A DNA stretch of 34,895 nucleotides from Clostridiales bacterium (GTDB lineage Bacteria > Bacillota > Clostridia > Oscillospirales > Oscillospiraceae): assembly GCA_003525905.1 (NCBI GenBank), contig DQIA01000086.1, positions 7,837-42,731 of the forward strand. The letters are read 5' to 3'. The notes under the pieces were generated by a model, which saw only the letters and a list, made by a program, of their open reading frames with translations, did no database searches and had not been told where the DNA came from. The position numbers were made by a program, and so were the translations under genes. Shown piece by piece: positions 24,149 to 33,448 of this stretch. The stretch's first letter is position 1, and the number at the start of each line of letters is the position of its first letter.

Positions 24149-24421
24149 CACCAATTTGCACATTCGTCCCGCCGCGTCCGTCCGTATACAGGACGGCGCA
24201 TCTAAAAAGACATTTACGGCCGCCTCACGCGCGGCCGCCGCCCGGCCGGAATGCCGCCAGCAGCCGCGCGGAACGCAAAAACTTTTGCGATGATTGTGCA
24301 CTATTATGTACAGAAATCGTAGGAAAATCGAGGTAATCATGTGCTTTCTGCACAAAAAAATTATGGAAAGCGAGATATTTTGCTTTTGGCCTGCAAAAGT
24401 GGAGAAAGCGTCCCGGCGCCC

Positions 24422-24450
24422 TTGCATTGCTCCCGGAAACTTGTTAAAAT
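24422..24450 (+). promoter_or_regulatory. promoter of the large SLH surface protein gene
   Basis: TTGCAT (24422-24427) and TAAAAT (24445-24450) are separated by 17 bp, with transcription expected from about 24457 and a leader of about 53 nt. Confidence 0.6.
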
Positions 24451-24509
24451 ATTCATACCATGGGGACAAAAAGCTCCCTATTTGGAAATTAGAAGGAGGA
24501 TCTCTAATC

Positions 24510-27500
24510 ATGAAACACATTTGCACGAAGTTCGTGGCGATGCTGCTGGTCATTGCCATGATCGCAGGTGTGCTGCCGTTTGCGTTTGCGGCAAACGTCG
24601 GCCCGTTCACGGATGTGAAGGACACCGACTGGTTTGCTTCGAACGTTCAGTACGTTTATGACAACGGACTGATGAACGGCACCACGACAACGACATTCGA
24701 ACCGGAGTCGAATCTGACCCGCGCGCAAACTGCCATGGTTCTGTGGCGCATCGCCGGTCAGCCCGCTCCCACCGCCAAGGCTCCCTTCACCGATCTGGTG
24801 GATGCATGGTATCGTGATGCCATCGCATGGGCCGCAGAGCAGAAGGTCGTCAACGGCCGCGGCGACGGCACGTTCGACCCCGCAGGCTTCATCACCCGCG
24901 AAGAGCTCGTCACCATGATCTGGCGCTACGCTGGCGAGGCTGCCTCCGAGCAGGACCTGAGCAATTGGCCGGATGCCGATAAGATCTATGACTACGCCGC
25001 CGGCGCCATGAAGTGGGCTGTCGAGACCGGCGTCATCAACGGCAAGGACGGCAAGCTCGCCCCGAAGGACAACGCCACCCGCGCCCAGTTCGCCGCCATC
25101 ATCGAGCGCTACATGAAGCTCAATGACACGAAGGCCGACGACATCGTGATCCTCTACACCAACGATGTTCACGCGAACATCACCGGCGGCTCCAGCAAAG
25201 CCCCCACGCTGACGTATGAGCAGGTCGCCTGGTACCGCAACAACCTCCAGACCCCGTACAGCCTGCTGGTCGATGCGGGCGACGCCATCCAGGGCGAGGC
25301 CATCTCCACCCTGACGCACGGCGAAGCCATCGTTGAGGTCATGAATGCCGCCGGCTATGACTATGCCACGTTCGGCAACCATGAGTTTGACTACGGCATG
25401 GATCAGCTGCTCGACACCATCGTCCCGGCCGCAAAGTATCAGTACCTGACCTGCAACTTTGCCAGACTGGACGGCACCGCCATCGCCGGTGTGAAGCCCT
25501 ATGCCATTGAGACCTTCGGCAGCAAGAAGGTCGCCGTCATCGGCATCAGCACCCCGGAGAGCTTCGTGAAGTCCACGCCCACCTACTTCCAGGACAAGGA
25601 CGGCAACTACATCTATACCTTCGCCGAGGGCAACAACGGTCAGGACCTGTACGACTCCGTGCAGAAGACCATTGACGCCGCGAAGAAGGACGGCGCCGAC
25701 TACGTCGTGGCAGTCGCACACCTCGGTATCGACGAGTCCTCCGAGCCGTGGCGCTCCACGGACGTCATCGCCAACACCACCGGCCTGGACGCCGTGCTCG
25801 ACGGCCATTCCCACAGCACCATCCCGCAGGAGATCGTCAAGAGCAAGGACGGCAAGGACGTCATTCTCTCCTCCACGGGCACGAAGCTGAACAACCTCGG
25901 CAAGCTGACCATCAGCGCCGACGGCAAGCTCCACAGCGAGCTCATCAGCGACCGTGAGATCGAAAAGGACGCCAAGACGAAGGAAGTCGTCGACAAGATC
26001 GTCGCAGAGTTCCAGGCCCTGCTGAACAAGGTCGTCGCCCACACGGACGTTGACCTCACCACCCAGAACCCCGAGGGCACGGCCCGTGCCATCCGCAACC
26101 GCGAGACGAACCTCGGCGACCTGTGCGCCGATGCTTACCGCGTCACGCTGGGCGCTGACATCGCCATCGTCAACGGCGGCGGCATCCGCGCCGACATCCC
26201 CGCAGGCGACATCACCTACAATCAGATCATCAAGGTCCATCCCTATGGCAACATGGCCTGCGTCGTGGAAGCCACCGGTCAGGAGATCCTCGATGCGCTG
26301 GAAATGGCCTCCCGCAACACGATGGCCGAGTATGTTTCCGAGTCCGTCGATGAGAACGGCAACAAGGTCTATAACGCCGTCGGCGAGATGGGCGGCTTCC
26401 TGCAGGTCTCCGGCATGAAGTACACCATCAACACCGCCGTGGAATCCACCGTCAAGACGGACGACAAGGGCTCCTTCGTCTCCGTGGAAGGCGCGCGCCG
26501 CGTGCAGGACGTTCAGGTCCTGAACCAGACCACCAACACCTACGAGCCGATCGACCCCGCCAAGACCTACACCCTCGCCTCCCATAACTACATGCTCAAG
26601 TCCGGCGGCGACGGCATCAACATGTTCCAGGACAACAAGCTCCTGCAGGACGAGGTCAAGATCGACAACCAGGTCCTCATCGACTACATCGTCGATTCCC
26701 TCGGCGGCAATGTCGGCGAGCAGTACAAGAACCTCGCGGGCGAGGGCCGTATCACCGTCATCAATGAAACGAAGCCCGCGCTGAAGGACAATGAGTATGC
26801 CCTCAGCACCGAGCTGCCCGACGGCGCAAAGGTCGTCTTCGTCAACCGCTCCGTCAGCAAGGCCATGTCCGCGGCGAATTCCGAGGGCAGCGCCTACAAC
26901 CGCGCGGGCGTCGATGTCACGCCGGTCGACGGCATCCTGACCACCGATAACGACGAGATCGTCTGGACGGTCGAAAAGACCGAGGGCGGCTTCTTCCTGA
27001 AGCGCACCGACGGCAAAAAGCTCTCCATCGGCAATAAGCCCGACGGCGGCACCTACAACAGCATGGGCTTCGACCAGGAGGATAACCCCGTCTGGAAGAT
27101 CGCCCCGGCAGCCACGGACGGCTGCATCTACCTCCAGAGCGCAACGGCCACCGGCTCCTCCGGCGACCCGAAGAGCGTGGAGTGGTACGCACAGTATTCC
27201 AACTTCAGCATGTACTATGTCAGCAGCAGCAACGAAGCGCTGTTTGCCATGGACATGTACGTCAACACCGGCGCGGGGAAACCCGCGCCGGCCGCTACGA
27301 CCGAGAAGCTGGTCCCTTCCACGCTGCGTGAGGGCGCTGAGATCCCCGCCTACATCACCACCCCGAAGGGCTACAAGGCCGACGGCAGCTTCCCCTTTGT
27401 CGTCATGATCCACGGCCACGGCGGCAACCACAACGAGTTTGACGGCTTTGACAAGATCTCCAACGGTCTTGCCGAGCAGGGCTTCGTCGTTGCCACGCTG

Positions 27501-29672
27501 GACCTCCCCGGCTGCGGCAAGAGCAAGGAGAGCTTCCAGCTCAACACCATGACCAACATGAAGGCCGACGTTCTGGACGTCATCGACTACGTCTGCAAGA
27601 ACTACGCCGTCGACAAGACCCGCATCGGTGCGTTCGGCTACTCCATGGGCGGCCGCATCACGCTCGAGCTGCTTGCCGAGGGCAAGTACAGCTTCTCCAC
27701 CATCGAGCTCGTCGCTCCGGCGGAGGACCTCACCGACCTGAAGAACCTGTTCGGCGGCGCCGAGAACTGGGACACCATGAAGGCCGAGGCCAACGAAAAG
27801 GGCTACGTCGAATTCACCACCAAGTATGGCCAGCACCAGCAGCTGAGCAAGGAATGGTTCGCCGACCTTGAGAAGTACTCCGACGGTCTGGTCGAAAAGG
27901 CCGCCGAGAACTATACCGGCGACTCCCTTGTCATCTGGGCCACGAACGACGAGGCCGTTTCTCCCTCTGTCTCCTCCGCCGTTGCAACGACGCTTGGCTC
28001 CGCCACGCTGAACACCTATGCAGACGGCCACTCCTACAGCTTCTACGGCACGACCGAATACACCATTTCCACCGTCAACAACGGCTCCGTCAACTACTTT
28101 GTGAACGAGCTGAAGACGAACGAGACCCGCATCCACGGCTATGTCCAGTCCATCGCCAAGTATGGCAACCTCGAGCTGACGATCCCCGGCTCCGAGCTTG
28201 ACAAGGCCGGATTCGAATATGGCGATCTTCTGAAGATCACCGTGGACGGTAAGGAATTCACCGTCCCCTATGGCACGAACTACTCCGATGTCGATCAGGG
28301 CAGCACGATCCTCCGCAACTCTGAAGGCCATCTGACTCTCGCCATCAACATGGGCGACTTCGCCGGCAAGAACGGCATCGCCACGAAGAAGACCAACGAA
28401 GACAAGACCTATGAGTGGTACTACGCCGCAGAGACGAACATCCCCGCCGTCGTGACCATCGAAATGGGCGAAAAGGGCGGCTACTATGACGAGTGGCTCA
28501 TCCACCAGCTCAAGCGCACGAACAACCGCGAGGACTATAAGCACCTGTCCGACGCCGAGTTCGCGAACTTCCGCAACGTCGCCACCACCGGCATGGGCGA
28601 GAACGCCCTGTACCGCTCCTCCAGCCCCATCAACGACGAGATCGGCCGCAACACCTATGCCGATAAGGCCGCCGAGGCCGCGGGCGTCAGGACCTTCATG
28701 AACCTCGCCAACGACGAGGCCACCGCGAAGGGCTACGAAGGCTTTGATTCCACCTACTATTCCAAGCAGAACGTCGTCTACCTGAATCTCGGCGTCGACT
28801 TCACCGCCGCCGACTTCAAGACCGGCCTTGCCACCGGCCTGCGCTACTTCACCACCCACGAAGGCCCGTACCTCGTGCACTGCACCGAGGGCAAGGACCG
28901 CGCGGGCTTCGTCTCCGCCCTGCTCGAGTGCTACATGGGCGCGACCTATGACGAGGTCGTCGCCGACTACATGGTCACCTACTACAACTACTACGGCGTG
29001 ACGAAGGAAGCCGAGCCTGCCAAGTACGATGCCATCCTCCGCTCCAACATCGTCAAGACCCTGCAGACCGCCTTCGGCGTCGAGGATCTGAAGACCGCCG
29101 ACCTCAAGCAGGAGGCCACCGACTTCTTCAAGGAGCTGGGCCTCACCGATGCCGAGCTGACCACCCTCACCGCCAACCTGAGCAAGGAATACACGGGCGG
29201 CAGTACGGAGCCGGAGACGAAGTCCTATGTGAAGGTCACTGCGGCCCCCGAGGACTGGAGCGGCACCTACCTCATCGTCAACGAGGCCGACGAGACCAGC
29301 GCCTATGTCTTCAACGGCAATGACGCTGTCAACGGCTACGTTTCCGCCACGATTGCCAACAGCAAGATCACTTCCAGCACCGAGCTGGACGCCGTCGCTG
29401 TCACGATCGAGAAGACCACGGACGGCTACACGCTCAAGGTCAACGGCCAGTATATTTACGGAACCGACGGTAAGAATACGCTGAAGTTCACGGATACTGC
29501 TGCCAACGCGGTCAATACCGTTACCTTCAGTGAAACGGATGGCGTTGTCATCACAAGCAATACTTCCATCCTTCGTTTCAACTCTGCCAGCAACCAGATG
29601 CGTTTCCGCTATTATAAGGCTTCGACCTATAGCGATCAGCAGGCGATCCAGCTTTACAAGCTGGAGGGCTGA
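24510..29672 (+). CDS. secreted SLH-anchored multi-enzyme protein: 5'-nucleotidase, alpha/beta hydrolase and tyrosine-phosphatase-like domains
   Basis: A 1720-residue surface protein. Order of parts: signal peptide (1-27, cut near AFA); three SLH repeats (about 31-200) for binding the cell-wall polymer; a metallophosphoesterase/5'-nucleotidase domain (about 211-515) with NDVH (218-221), DAGD (255-258), GNHE (289-292) and GHSH (432-435); its C-terminal nucleotidase domain (about 515-747) with NGGGIRAD (555-562); a linker domain (about 765-925); an alpha/beta hydrolase (about 931-1200) with HGHGG from 968 and nucleophile Ser1045 in GYSMGG; a beta-rich segment (about 1211-1300); a LipA-like tyrosine phosphatase domain with HCTEGKDR (Cys1458, Arg1464); and a C-terminal beta domain (about 1571-1720). 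All three active sites look intact. The ATG at 24510 follows AAGGAGG and begins the signal peptide; upstream in-frame codons are rejected. It probably releases phosphate and acyl groups from external substrates. Confidence 0.9.
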   Translation: MKHICTKFVAMLLVIAMIAGVLPFAFAANVGPFTDVKDTDWFASNVQYVYDNGLMNGTTTTTFEPESNLTRAQTAMVLWRIAGQPAPTAKAPFTDLVDAWYRDAIAWAAEQKVVNGRGDGTFDPAGFITREELVTMIWRYAGEAASEQDLSNWPDADKIYDYAAGAMKWAVETGVINGKDGKLAPKDNATRAQFAAIIERYMKLNDTKADDIVILYTNDVHANITGGSSKAPTLTYEQVAWYRNNLQTPYSLLVDAGDAIQGEAISTLTHGEAIVEVMNAAGYDYATFGNHEFDYGMDQLLDTIVPAAKYQYLTCNFARLDGTAIAGVKPYAIETFGSKKVAVIGISTPESFVKSTPTYFQDKDGNYIYTFAEGNNGQDLYDSVQKTIDAAKKDGADYVVAVAHLGIDESSEPWRSTDVIANTTGLDAVLDGHSHSTIPQEIVKSKDGKDVILSSTGTKLNNLGKLTISADGKLHSELISDREIEKDAKTKEVVDKIVAEFQALLNKVVAHTDVDLTTQNPEGTARAIRNRETNLGDLCADAYRVTLGADIAIVNGGGIRADIPAGDITYNQIIKVHPYGNMACVVEATGQEILDALEMASRNTMAEYVSESVDENGNKVYNAVGEMGGFLQVSGMKYTINTAVESTVKTDDKGSFVSVEGARRVQDVQVLNQTTNTYEPIDPAKTYTLASHNYMLKSGGDGINMFQDNKLLQDEVKIDNQVLIDYIVDSLGGNVGEQYKNLAGEGRITVINETKPALKDNEYALSTELPDGAKVVFVNRSVSKAMSAANSEGSAYNRAGVDVTPVDGILTTDNDEIVWTVEKTEGGFFLKRTDGKKLSIGNKPDGGTYNSMGFDQEDNPVWKIAPAATDGCIYLQSATATGSSGDPKSVEWYAQYSNFSMYYVSSSNEALFAMDMYVNTGAGKPAPAATTEKLVPSTLREGAEIPAYITTPKGYKADGSFPFVVMIHGHGGNHNEFDGFDKISNGLAEQGFVVATLDLPGCGKSKESFQLNTMTNMKADVLDVIDYVCKNYAVDKTRIGAFGYSMGGRITLELLAEGKYSFSTIELVAPAEDLTDLKNLFGGAENWDTMKAEANEKGYVEFTTKYGQHQQLSKEWFADLEKYSDGLVEKAAENYTGDSLVIWATNDEAVSPSVSSAVATTLGSATLNTYADGHSYSFYGTTEYTISTVNNGSVNYFVNELKTNETRIHGYVQSIAKYGNLELTIPGSELDKAGFEYGDLLKITVDGKEFTVPYGTNYSDVDQGSTILRNSEGHLTLAINMGDFAGKNGIATKKTNEDKTYEWYYAAETNIPAVVTIEMGEKGGYYDEWLIHQLKRTNNREDYKHLSDAEFANFRNVATTGMGENALYRSSSPINDEIGRNTYADKAAEAAGVRTFMNLANDEATAKGYEGFDSTYYSKQNVVYLNLGVDFTAADFKTGLATGLRYFTTHEGPYLVHCTEGKDRAGFVSALLECYMGATYDEVVADYMVTYYNYYGVTKEAEPAKYDAILRSNIVKTLQTAFGVEDLKTADLKQEATDFFKELGLTDAELTTLTANLSKEYTGGSTEPETKSYVKVTAAPEDWSGTYLIVNEADETSAYVFNGNDAVNGYVSATIANSKITSSTELDAVAVTIEKTTDGYTLKVNGQYIYGTDGKNTLKFTDTAANAVNTVTFSETDGVVITSNTSILRFNSASNQMRFRYYKASTYSDQQAIQLYKLEG

Positions 29673-29692
29673 TCTGCTGGAACTAGGATTTA

Positions 29693-29732
29693 CAGGCAAA
29701 ATCCCGCCGGGGTTCCGGCGGGATTTTGCCTG
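29693..29732 (+). terminator. terminator of the SLH protein gene
   Basis: CAGGCAAAATCCCGCCGG (29693-29710) pairs perfectly with CCGGCGGGATTTTGCCTG (29715-29732), an 18-bp stem with a 4-nt loop, about 20 bases past the stop codon. The T-rich part is inside the stem. Confidence 0.8.
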
Positions 29733-29755
29733 CACAATTTGAGATGATTCTGTGC

Positions 29756-29795
29756 AAAAAAATCCCGCCTGCCGGTGCAGGCGGGAAAATTTTTG
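29756..29795 (-). terminator. terminator of spo0A
   Basis: CCCGCCTGC (29764-29772) pairs with GCAGGCGGG (29777-29785). On the minus strand seven T residues follow (complement of 29756-29762). It is the expected terminator for spo0A, and the flanking A/T runs may let it work in both directions. Confidence 0.8.
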
Positions 29796-29834
29796 CTCTC
29801 TTTTGTGTTCGGGAGTTTTTCTCCATCCCCCGGC

Positions 29835-30614
29835 TCACATGGCCGCAGCCTCGGGGCTGCGGAGCTGGAGCTGCAGGCGGTCGGCGATGAGGGCGATGAA
29901 CTCGCTGTTCGTCGGCTTGCCCTTCGTGTTCGACACCGTGTAGCCGAAGAAGCGCTGCAGCGTCTCCAGGTCGCCGCGGTCCCACGCGACCTCGATGGCG
30001 TGGCGGATGGCGCGCTCGACGCGCGAGGGCGTCGTGGCGAACGTCTTGGCCACCTGCGGATAGAGCACCTTGGTGATGGCGTTGATGACATCCATGTCAT
30101 TGACGGCAATCAGGATCGCCTCCCTGAGATACTGATAGCCCTTGATGTGCGCAGGGACGCCGATCTCATGAATGATCGAGGTGACCATGGACTCGATGTT
30201 GGCGTTGCGCTTTGCTGCGATGGCGGGTTTGCGCGAAACGGCGCTCTCGCAGATCTCGTCGAGACGCTCCACGACGGCACGGCAGCTGCATGGTTTCAGC
30301 ATGATATATTGCACGCCGAGCGTCATAAACATTGAAGACACATATTCCGTTACGAACTCCACCAAAACCAGAAGCTTTGGCTTTGGATCCAGCCCGGCCG
30401 CTGCCTTCAGCACGGACAGGCCGTCCGCCTGCGGCAGCATGAGGTCGACGACCAGCAGATCCGGTTTCAGCTCTTTCAGCAGGCTGATGGCGCGAACGCC
30501 GTCACAAGCCGAGCCGACCACGGAATACCGATTCGTCTGCTTCAGGGCAACGCCGAGCTTCCCACAAAACTCTTCGCTGCCGTTTGCCAGCAGGACCCGA
30601 TACATTTTTTCCAT
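29835..30614 (-). CDS. spo0A: sporulation master regulator Spo0A with atypical receiver domain
   Basis: A 259-residue response regulator that switches cells into sporulation. The C-terminal DNA-binding domain is classic: [40 protein letters not shown] with [10 protein letters not shown], and [15 protein letters not shown]. The receiver keeps the phospho-acceptor Asp (VVDLMLP) and the Lys (MLKP). However, the acidic pocket near the N-terminus (usually DD after the first strand) reads ANG, and the conserved Thr/Ser switch position is Val (LVLVEFV). The ATG at 30614 follows GGAGGAG; a longer in-frame start at 30755 lies upstream of the promoter and is rejected. It lies alone behind mnmG with its own promoter and a 0A box. 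Confidence 0.95.
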   Translation of the reverse strand: MEKMYRVLLANGSEEFCGKLGVALKQTNRYSVVGSACDGVRAISLLKELKPDLLVVDLMLPQADGLSVLKAAAGLDPKPKLLVLVEFVTEYVSSMFMTLGVQYIMLKPCSCRAVVERLDEICESAVSRKPAIAAKRNANIESMVTSIIHEIGVPAHIKGYQYLREAILIAVNDMDVINAITKVLYPQVAKTFATTPSRVERAIRHAIEVAWDRGDLETLQRFFGYTVSNTKGKPTNSEFIALIADRLQLQLRSPEAAAM

Positions 30615-30675
30615 GTAACAACTCTCCTCCTCGTAGATTCTCTCATTTCCGCATGGATGTACAAGCGGTGCTTCT

Positions 30676-30704
30676 AATTTAACATATTCGGCCCGCTTTT
30701 GCAA
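30676..30704 (-). promoter_or_regulatory. sigma-A-type promoter of spo0A
   Basis: On the minus strand TTGCAA (30699-30704) and TAAATT (30676-30681) are separated by 17 bp. The leader is about 55 nt and ends in the GGAGGAG ribosome site. Confidence 0.65.
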
Positions 30705-30743
30705 TGACTTTCCCTGAAAATGTCTGCTTTTTCGTCGACGTTC

Positions 30744-30750
30744 TTCGACA
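30744..30750 (-). promoter_or_regulatory. 0A box (Spo0A binding site)
   Basis: The minus strand reads TGTCGAA, the exact core 0A-box consensus, in the context TTTGTCGAAG. A weaker copy (CGTCGACGAA) follows immediately. It lies about 40 bp upstream of the -35 box of the spo0A promoter, consistent with self-regulation by Spo0A. Confidence 0.6.
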
Positions 30751-30796
30751 AACATGCGGAAACGGCAGAAAATATGATACTCTAAGAGGAAAAAGG

Positions 30797-30830
30797 TGAA
30801 AAAATATTCTTATTCACGGAATTACCGTGA
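30797..30830 (-). terminator. weak terminator of mnmG
   Basis: TCACGG (30814-30819) pairs with CCGTGA (30825-30830). On the minus strand an AT-rich stretch with six T residues follows. The stem is short, so some read-through into spo0A is possible. Confidence 0.5.
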
Positions 30831-30839
30831 GACGTCCCG

Positions 30840-32732
30840 TTATTCCGCGTGATCGGTCGAATTTTCATTGCGCTGGCTGAGCCAGATCAGCAGCACGGCA
30901 ATGTCCGCGGGCGAAACGCCGGAGATGCGCCCGGCCTGCCCGATGGAGCGCGGGCGGATGTCGGCCAGCTTCTGCCGTGCCTCGAGGCGCAGACCGGCGA
31001 TGGAGGCATAGTCCGCATCCTCCGGCAGCAGGCGGGCTTCCTCGCGGCGGAACGCCTCGATCTGCTGCTCCTGCCGCTGCAGGTACCCCGCATATTTCAC
31101 CCGGATCTCGACCTGACGCGTCACTTCCGCCGGAAGCTCCGGCCGCTCCGGGTCGAAGGGGGCAAGCTCTGCATAGTGCAGCTCCGGGCGGCGCAGCAGG
31201 TCCGCCAGGCGGGCGGAGCTGACGACCTCCGCCGAGCCACGCGCCTGCAGGAAGGCGTTCAGCGCCGGACCGGCCGGCACGCCGGTGTGCTCCAGCCTGC
31301 GCTGCTCGCGCCGGACGGCCTCGTATTTCTCCGCGACGGCCTGTGCCTGTTCGGCGGGGATGAGTCCGATGCGATAGCCGATGGGCGTGAGCCGCTCGTC
31401 GGCATTGTCCTGCCGGTGCAGCAGCCGGTATTCGCTGCGCGAGGTCATGATGCGGTACGGCTCCTCCGTGCCCTTCGTGACGAGGTCGTCGATGAGGGTG
31501 CCGATGTAGCCGTCCGAACGCCTGAGCACCAGCGGCTCGCGCCCGAGCAGCTTCAGCGCGGCGTTCACGCCCGCCACAAAGCCCTGCACGGCCGCCTCCT
31601 CATAGCCGGACGTGCCGTTGAACTGCCCCGCGCCGTAGAGGCCGGGCAGCTTTTTGCACTCGAGCGTCGCGGAAAGCTCCGTCGGGTCGATACAGTCATA
31701 TTCGATGGCGTAGGCCGGGCGCAGCATTTCGGCGTGCTCCAGCCCCGCGATGGTGTGCAGCATGACAAGCTGCACCTCCTCCGGCAGGCTCGTGGACAGG
31801 CCCTGCAGGTACAGCTCGTCCGTCCCGAGGCCGCACGGCTCCAGGAAGAGCTGGTGGCGCGGCTTGTCGGCAAAGCGGACGATCTTCGTCTCGATGCTCG
31901 GGCAGTAGCGCGGGCCGACGCCGGTGATGGAGCCGTCGAACAGCGGGCTGCGGTGCAGATTCTCGCGGATGACGGCGTGCGTGCGCTCGTTCGTCCACGT
32001 CAGCCAGCACACGGCCTGATTTTTCGGCGGTTCGCGGGTGGAAAACGAGAACGGCTCCGGGTCGTCGTCGCCGCGCTGGACCTCCATTTTCGAAAAATCG
32101 ACGCTGCGCGCGTTGATGCGCGGGGGCGTTCCGGTCTTGAACCGGCGCATGCGCAGGCCGAGGGCGCGCAGGCACTGGCTCAGCTCCGGCGCGGGGCGCA
32201 GGCCGTCCGGCCCGGAGTGCAGGACGCACTGCCCGGTGATGACGGTGCTGTCGAGGTACGTCCCGGCCGCGACGACGACGGCGCGCACGCGGTATTCCGC
32301 GCCGAGCTGCGTCACGACGCCGCTGACGTGCCCGCCCTCCGTTCGGATCTCCGTGACGGCGGCCTGCTTGAGATAGAGGTTCGGCTCGCGCTCGAGCAGG
32401 CGTTTCATGTGCTCCTGATAGCGGCGGCGGTCTGCCTGCGCGCGCAGGGAGTGCACGGCCGGGCCCTTGCCGCGGTTGAGCATGCGGTACTGGATGCAGC
32501 AGGCGTCCGCCGCGCGGCCCATCTCGCCGCCGAGGGCGTCGAGCTCGCGCACGAGATGGCCCTTGCCCGTGCCGCCGATGGCCGGGTTGCAGGGCATGTT
32601 GCCCACGGCGTCCAGATTGATCGTGAACACGACGGCCTGCAGTCCCAGCCGCGCGGCCGCGAGACCGGCTTCGATCCCGGCATGGCCCGCGCCGATGACG
32701 GCAATGTCATAATTTCCTGCAAAATAGCTCAT
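30840..32732 (-). CDS. mnmG: tRNA uridine-5-carboxymethylaminomethyl modification enzyme MnmG
   Basis: With MnmE it installs the carboxymethylaminomethyl group on U34 of certain tRNAs, using FAD, glycine and methylene-tetrahydrofolate. The 630-residue protein has the FAD-binding [20 protein letters not shown], the [17 protein letters not shown] block with one conserved Cys, [10 protein letters not shown] with the second, [20 protein letters not shown], and a C-terminal helical domain ending with the [17 protein letters not shown] and [12 protein letters not shown] segments. The length is standard. It follows rsmG by 22 bases with only a weak AAAG-type ribosome site. In most Firmicutes mnmG precedes rsmG; here the order is swapped. 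Confidence 0.97.
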   Translation of the reverse strand: MSYFAGNYDIAVIGAGHAGIEAGLAAARLGLQAVVFTINLDAVGNMPCNPAIGGTGKGHLVRELDALGGEMGRAADACCIQYRMLNRGKGPAVHSLRAQADRRRYQEHMKRLLEREPNLYLKQAAVTEIRTEGGHVSGVVTQLGAEYRVRAVVVAAGTYLDSTVITGQCVLHSGPDGLRPAPELSQCLRALGLRMRRFKTGTPPRINARSVDFSKMEVQRGDDDPEPFSFSTREPPKNQAVCWLTWTNERTHAVIRENLHRSPLFDGSITGVGPRYCPSIETKIVRFADKPRHQLFLEPCGLGTDELYLQGLSTSLPEEVQLVMLHTIAGLEHAEMLRPAYAIEYDCIDPTELSATLECKKLPGLYGAGQFNGTSGYEEAAVQGFVAGVNAALKLLGREPLVLRRSDGYIGTLIDDLVTKGTEEPYRIMTSRSEYRLLHRQDNADERLTPIGYRIGLIPAEQAQAVAEKYEAVRREQRRLEHTGVPAGPALNAFLQARGSAEVVSSARLADLLRRPELHYAELAPFDPERPELPAEVTRQVEIRVKYAGYLQRQEQQIEAFRREEARLLPEDADYASIAGLRLEARQKLADIRPRSIGQAGRISGVSPADIAVLLIWLSQRNENSTDHAE

Positions 32733-32754
32733 TTACGCTCATCTTTCTTTCAAA

Positions 32755-33447
32755 TCACAGCGGTGACTGCTTGATCTTTGCATAGCGGCGGGGATAGGCC
32801 GGGGGCGTCGGGCGCTCCTTGCGGATGACGATGACGCAGCGCGGCGCGCCGTCGATGTCATAGGTCTCCGTTTTTTCCACGCGGCCGCCCAGCCTTGCGA
32901 TGCCGCGCTTCGCCTCCTCCAGCTCCTCGGCCGCAGCGGCGGCCTTCATGGCGAGGAAGTATCCGCCCGGCTTCACGAACGGCAGGCACAGCTCCGCCAG
33001 AATGTTCAGCCGTGCCACCGCGCGGGACGTCGCGATGTCATATTGCTCGCGCGCCTTGGCGGCATAGTCCTCCGCGCGGGCACAGACGCACTGCGCCGGG
33101 ACGCCCATGTCCCGCAGCGTTGCCTCCAGCCACGTCACGCGCTTGCCGAGACTGTCGAGCAGCGTCAGGTCGAGGCTCGGCTCGCCGAGCTTCAGCGGCA
33201 CGCCGGGGAAGCCCGCCCCGCAGCCGACGTCGATGACGCGCTTGCCTGAAAACGGCACGATGCGCAGCAGCGCGAGGCAGTCGGCAAAGTGCAGCTTCGC
33301 CACGGCCTGCGGCTCCGTGATGGCCGTCAGATTCATAACGCGGTTCTGCTCGAGCAGGCGCGCGCCGAAGTCGCACAGCTGCTCCGCCTGCGCCGCCGTC
33401 AGCGGCACACCGAGCGCTGCGCAGGAATCCAACAGGGTTTGCAGCAT
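32755..33447 (-). CDS. rsmG: 16S rRNA (guanine-527-N7) methyltransferase RsmG
   Basis: It methylates G527 of 16S rRNA using S-adenosylmethionine. The 230-residue protein has the N-terminal NRVMNLTAITEPQAVAKLHF and DCLALL, the SAM-binding VIDVGCGAGFPGVPLKL, LLDSLGKRVTWLE, and DIATSRAVARLNILAELCLP with PGGYFLAMKA, all standard. The ATG at 33447 has GGGAGG eight bases upstream, whereas the longer in-frame start at 33480 lies inside the preceding gene. The start is one base beyond the upstream stop codon, showing coupling in the mnmE-membrane protein-rsmG-mnmG operon. Confidence 0.96.
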   Translation of the reverse strand: MLQTLLDSCAALGVPLTAAQAEQLCDFGARLLEQNRVMNLTAITEPQAVAKLHFADCLALLRIVPFSGKRVIDVGCGAGFPGVPLKLGEPSLDLTLLDSLGKRVTWLEATLRDMGVPAQCVCARAEDYAAKAREQYDIATSRAVARLNILAELCLPFVKPGGYFLAMKAAAAAEELEEAKRGIARLGGRVEKTETYDIDGAPRCVIVIRKERPTPPAYPRRYAKIKQSPL

Positions 33448-33448
33448 A

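Larger units (their letters stand above)
24039..24509. other. divergent intergenic region with two promoters
   Basis: No gene is supported here; in-frame extensions upstream of the large surface protein lack a ribosome site. The region carries the minus-strand promoter of the P-loop gene (24120-24148) and the plus-strand promoter of the surface protein (24422-24450), separated by about 270 bp of GC-rich sequence in which no other structure was recognised. Confidence 0.5.

Noticed and set aside
24134..24625. 163-residue minus-strand open frame upstream of the surface protein gene
   Set aside because: It runs across two promoters and the signal peptide of the surface protein, with no domain or plausible ribosome site.
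24504..29735. 1743-residue open frame antisense to the SLH surface protein
   Set aside because: It mirrors a long gene with strong GC-ending codon bias, which removes stop codons from the complementary strand. It is a low-complexity Val/Gly/Asp/Leu-rich sequence with no domain, signal or ribosome site, while the plus strand has intact enzyme motifs.
30849..32774. 641-residue open frame antisense to mnmG
   Set aside because: mnmG on the minus strand is unmistakable; the plus-strand frame is Arg/Ala/Gly-rich without recognisable domains and arises from codon bias.
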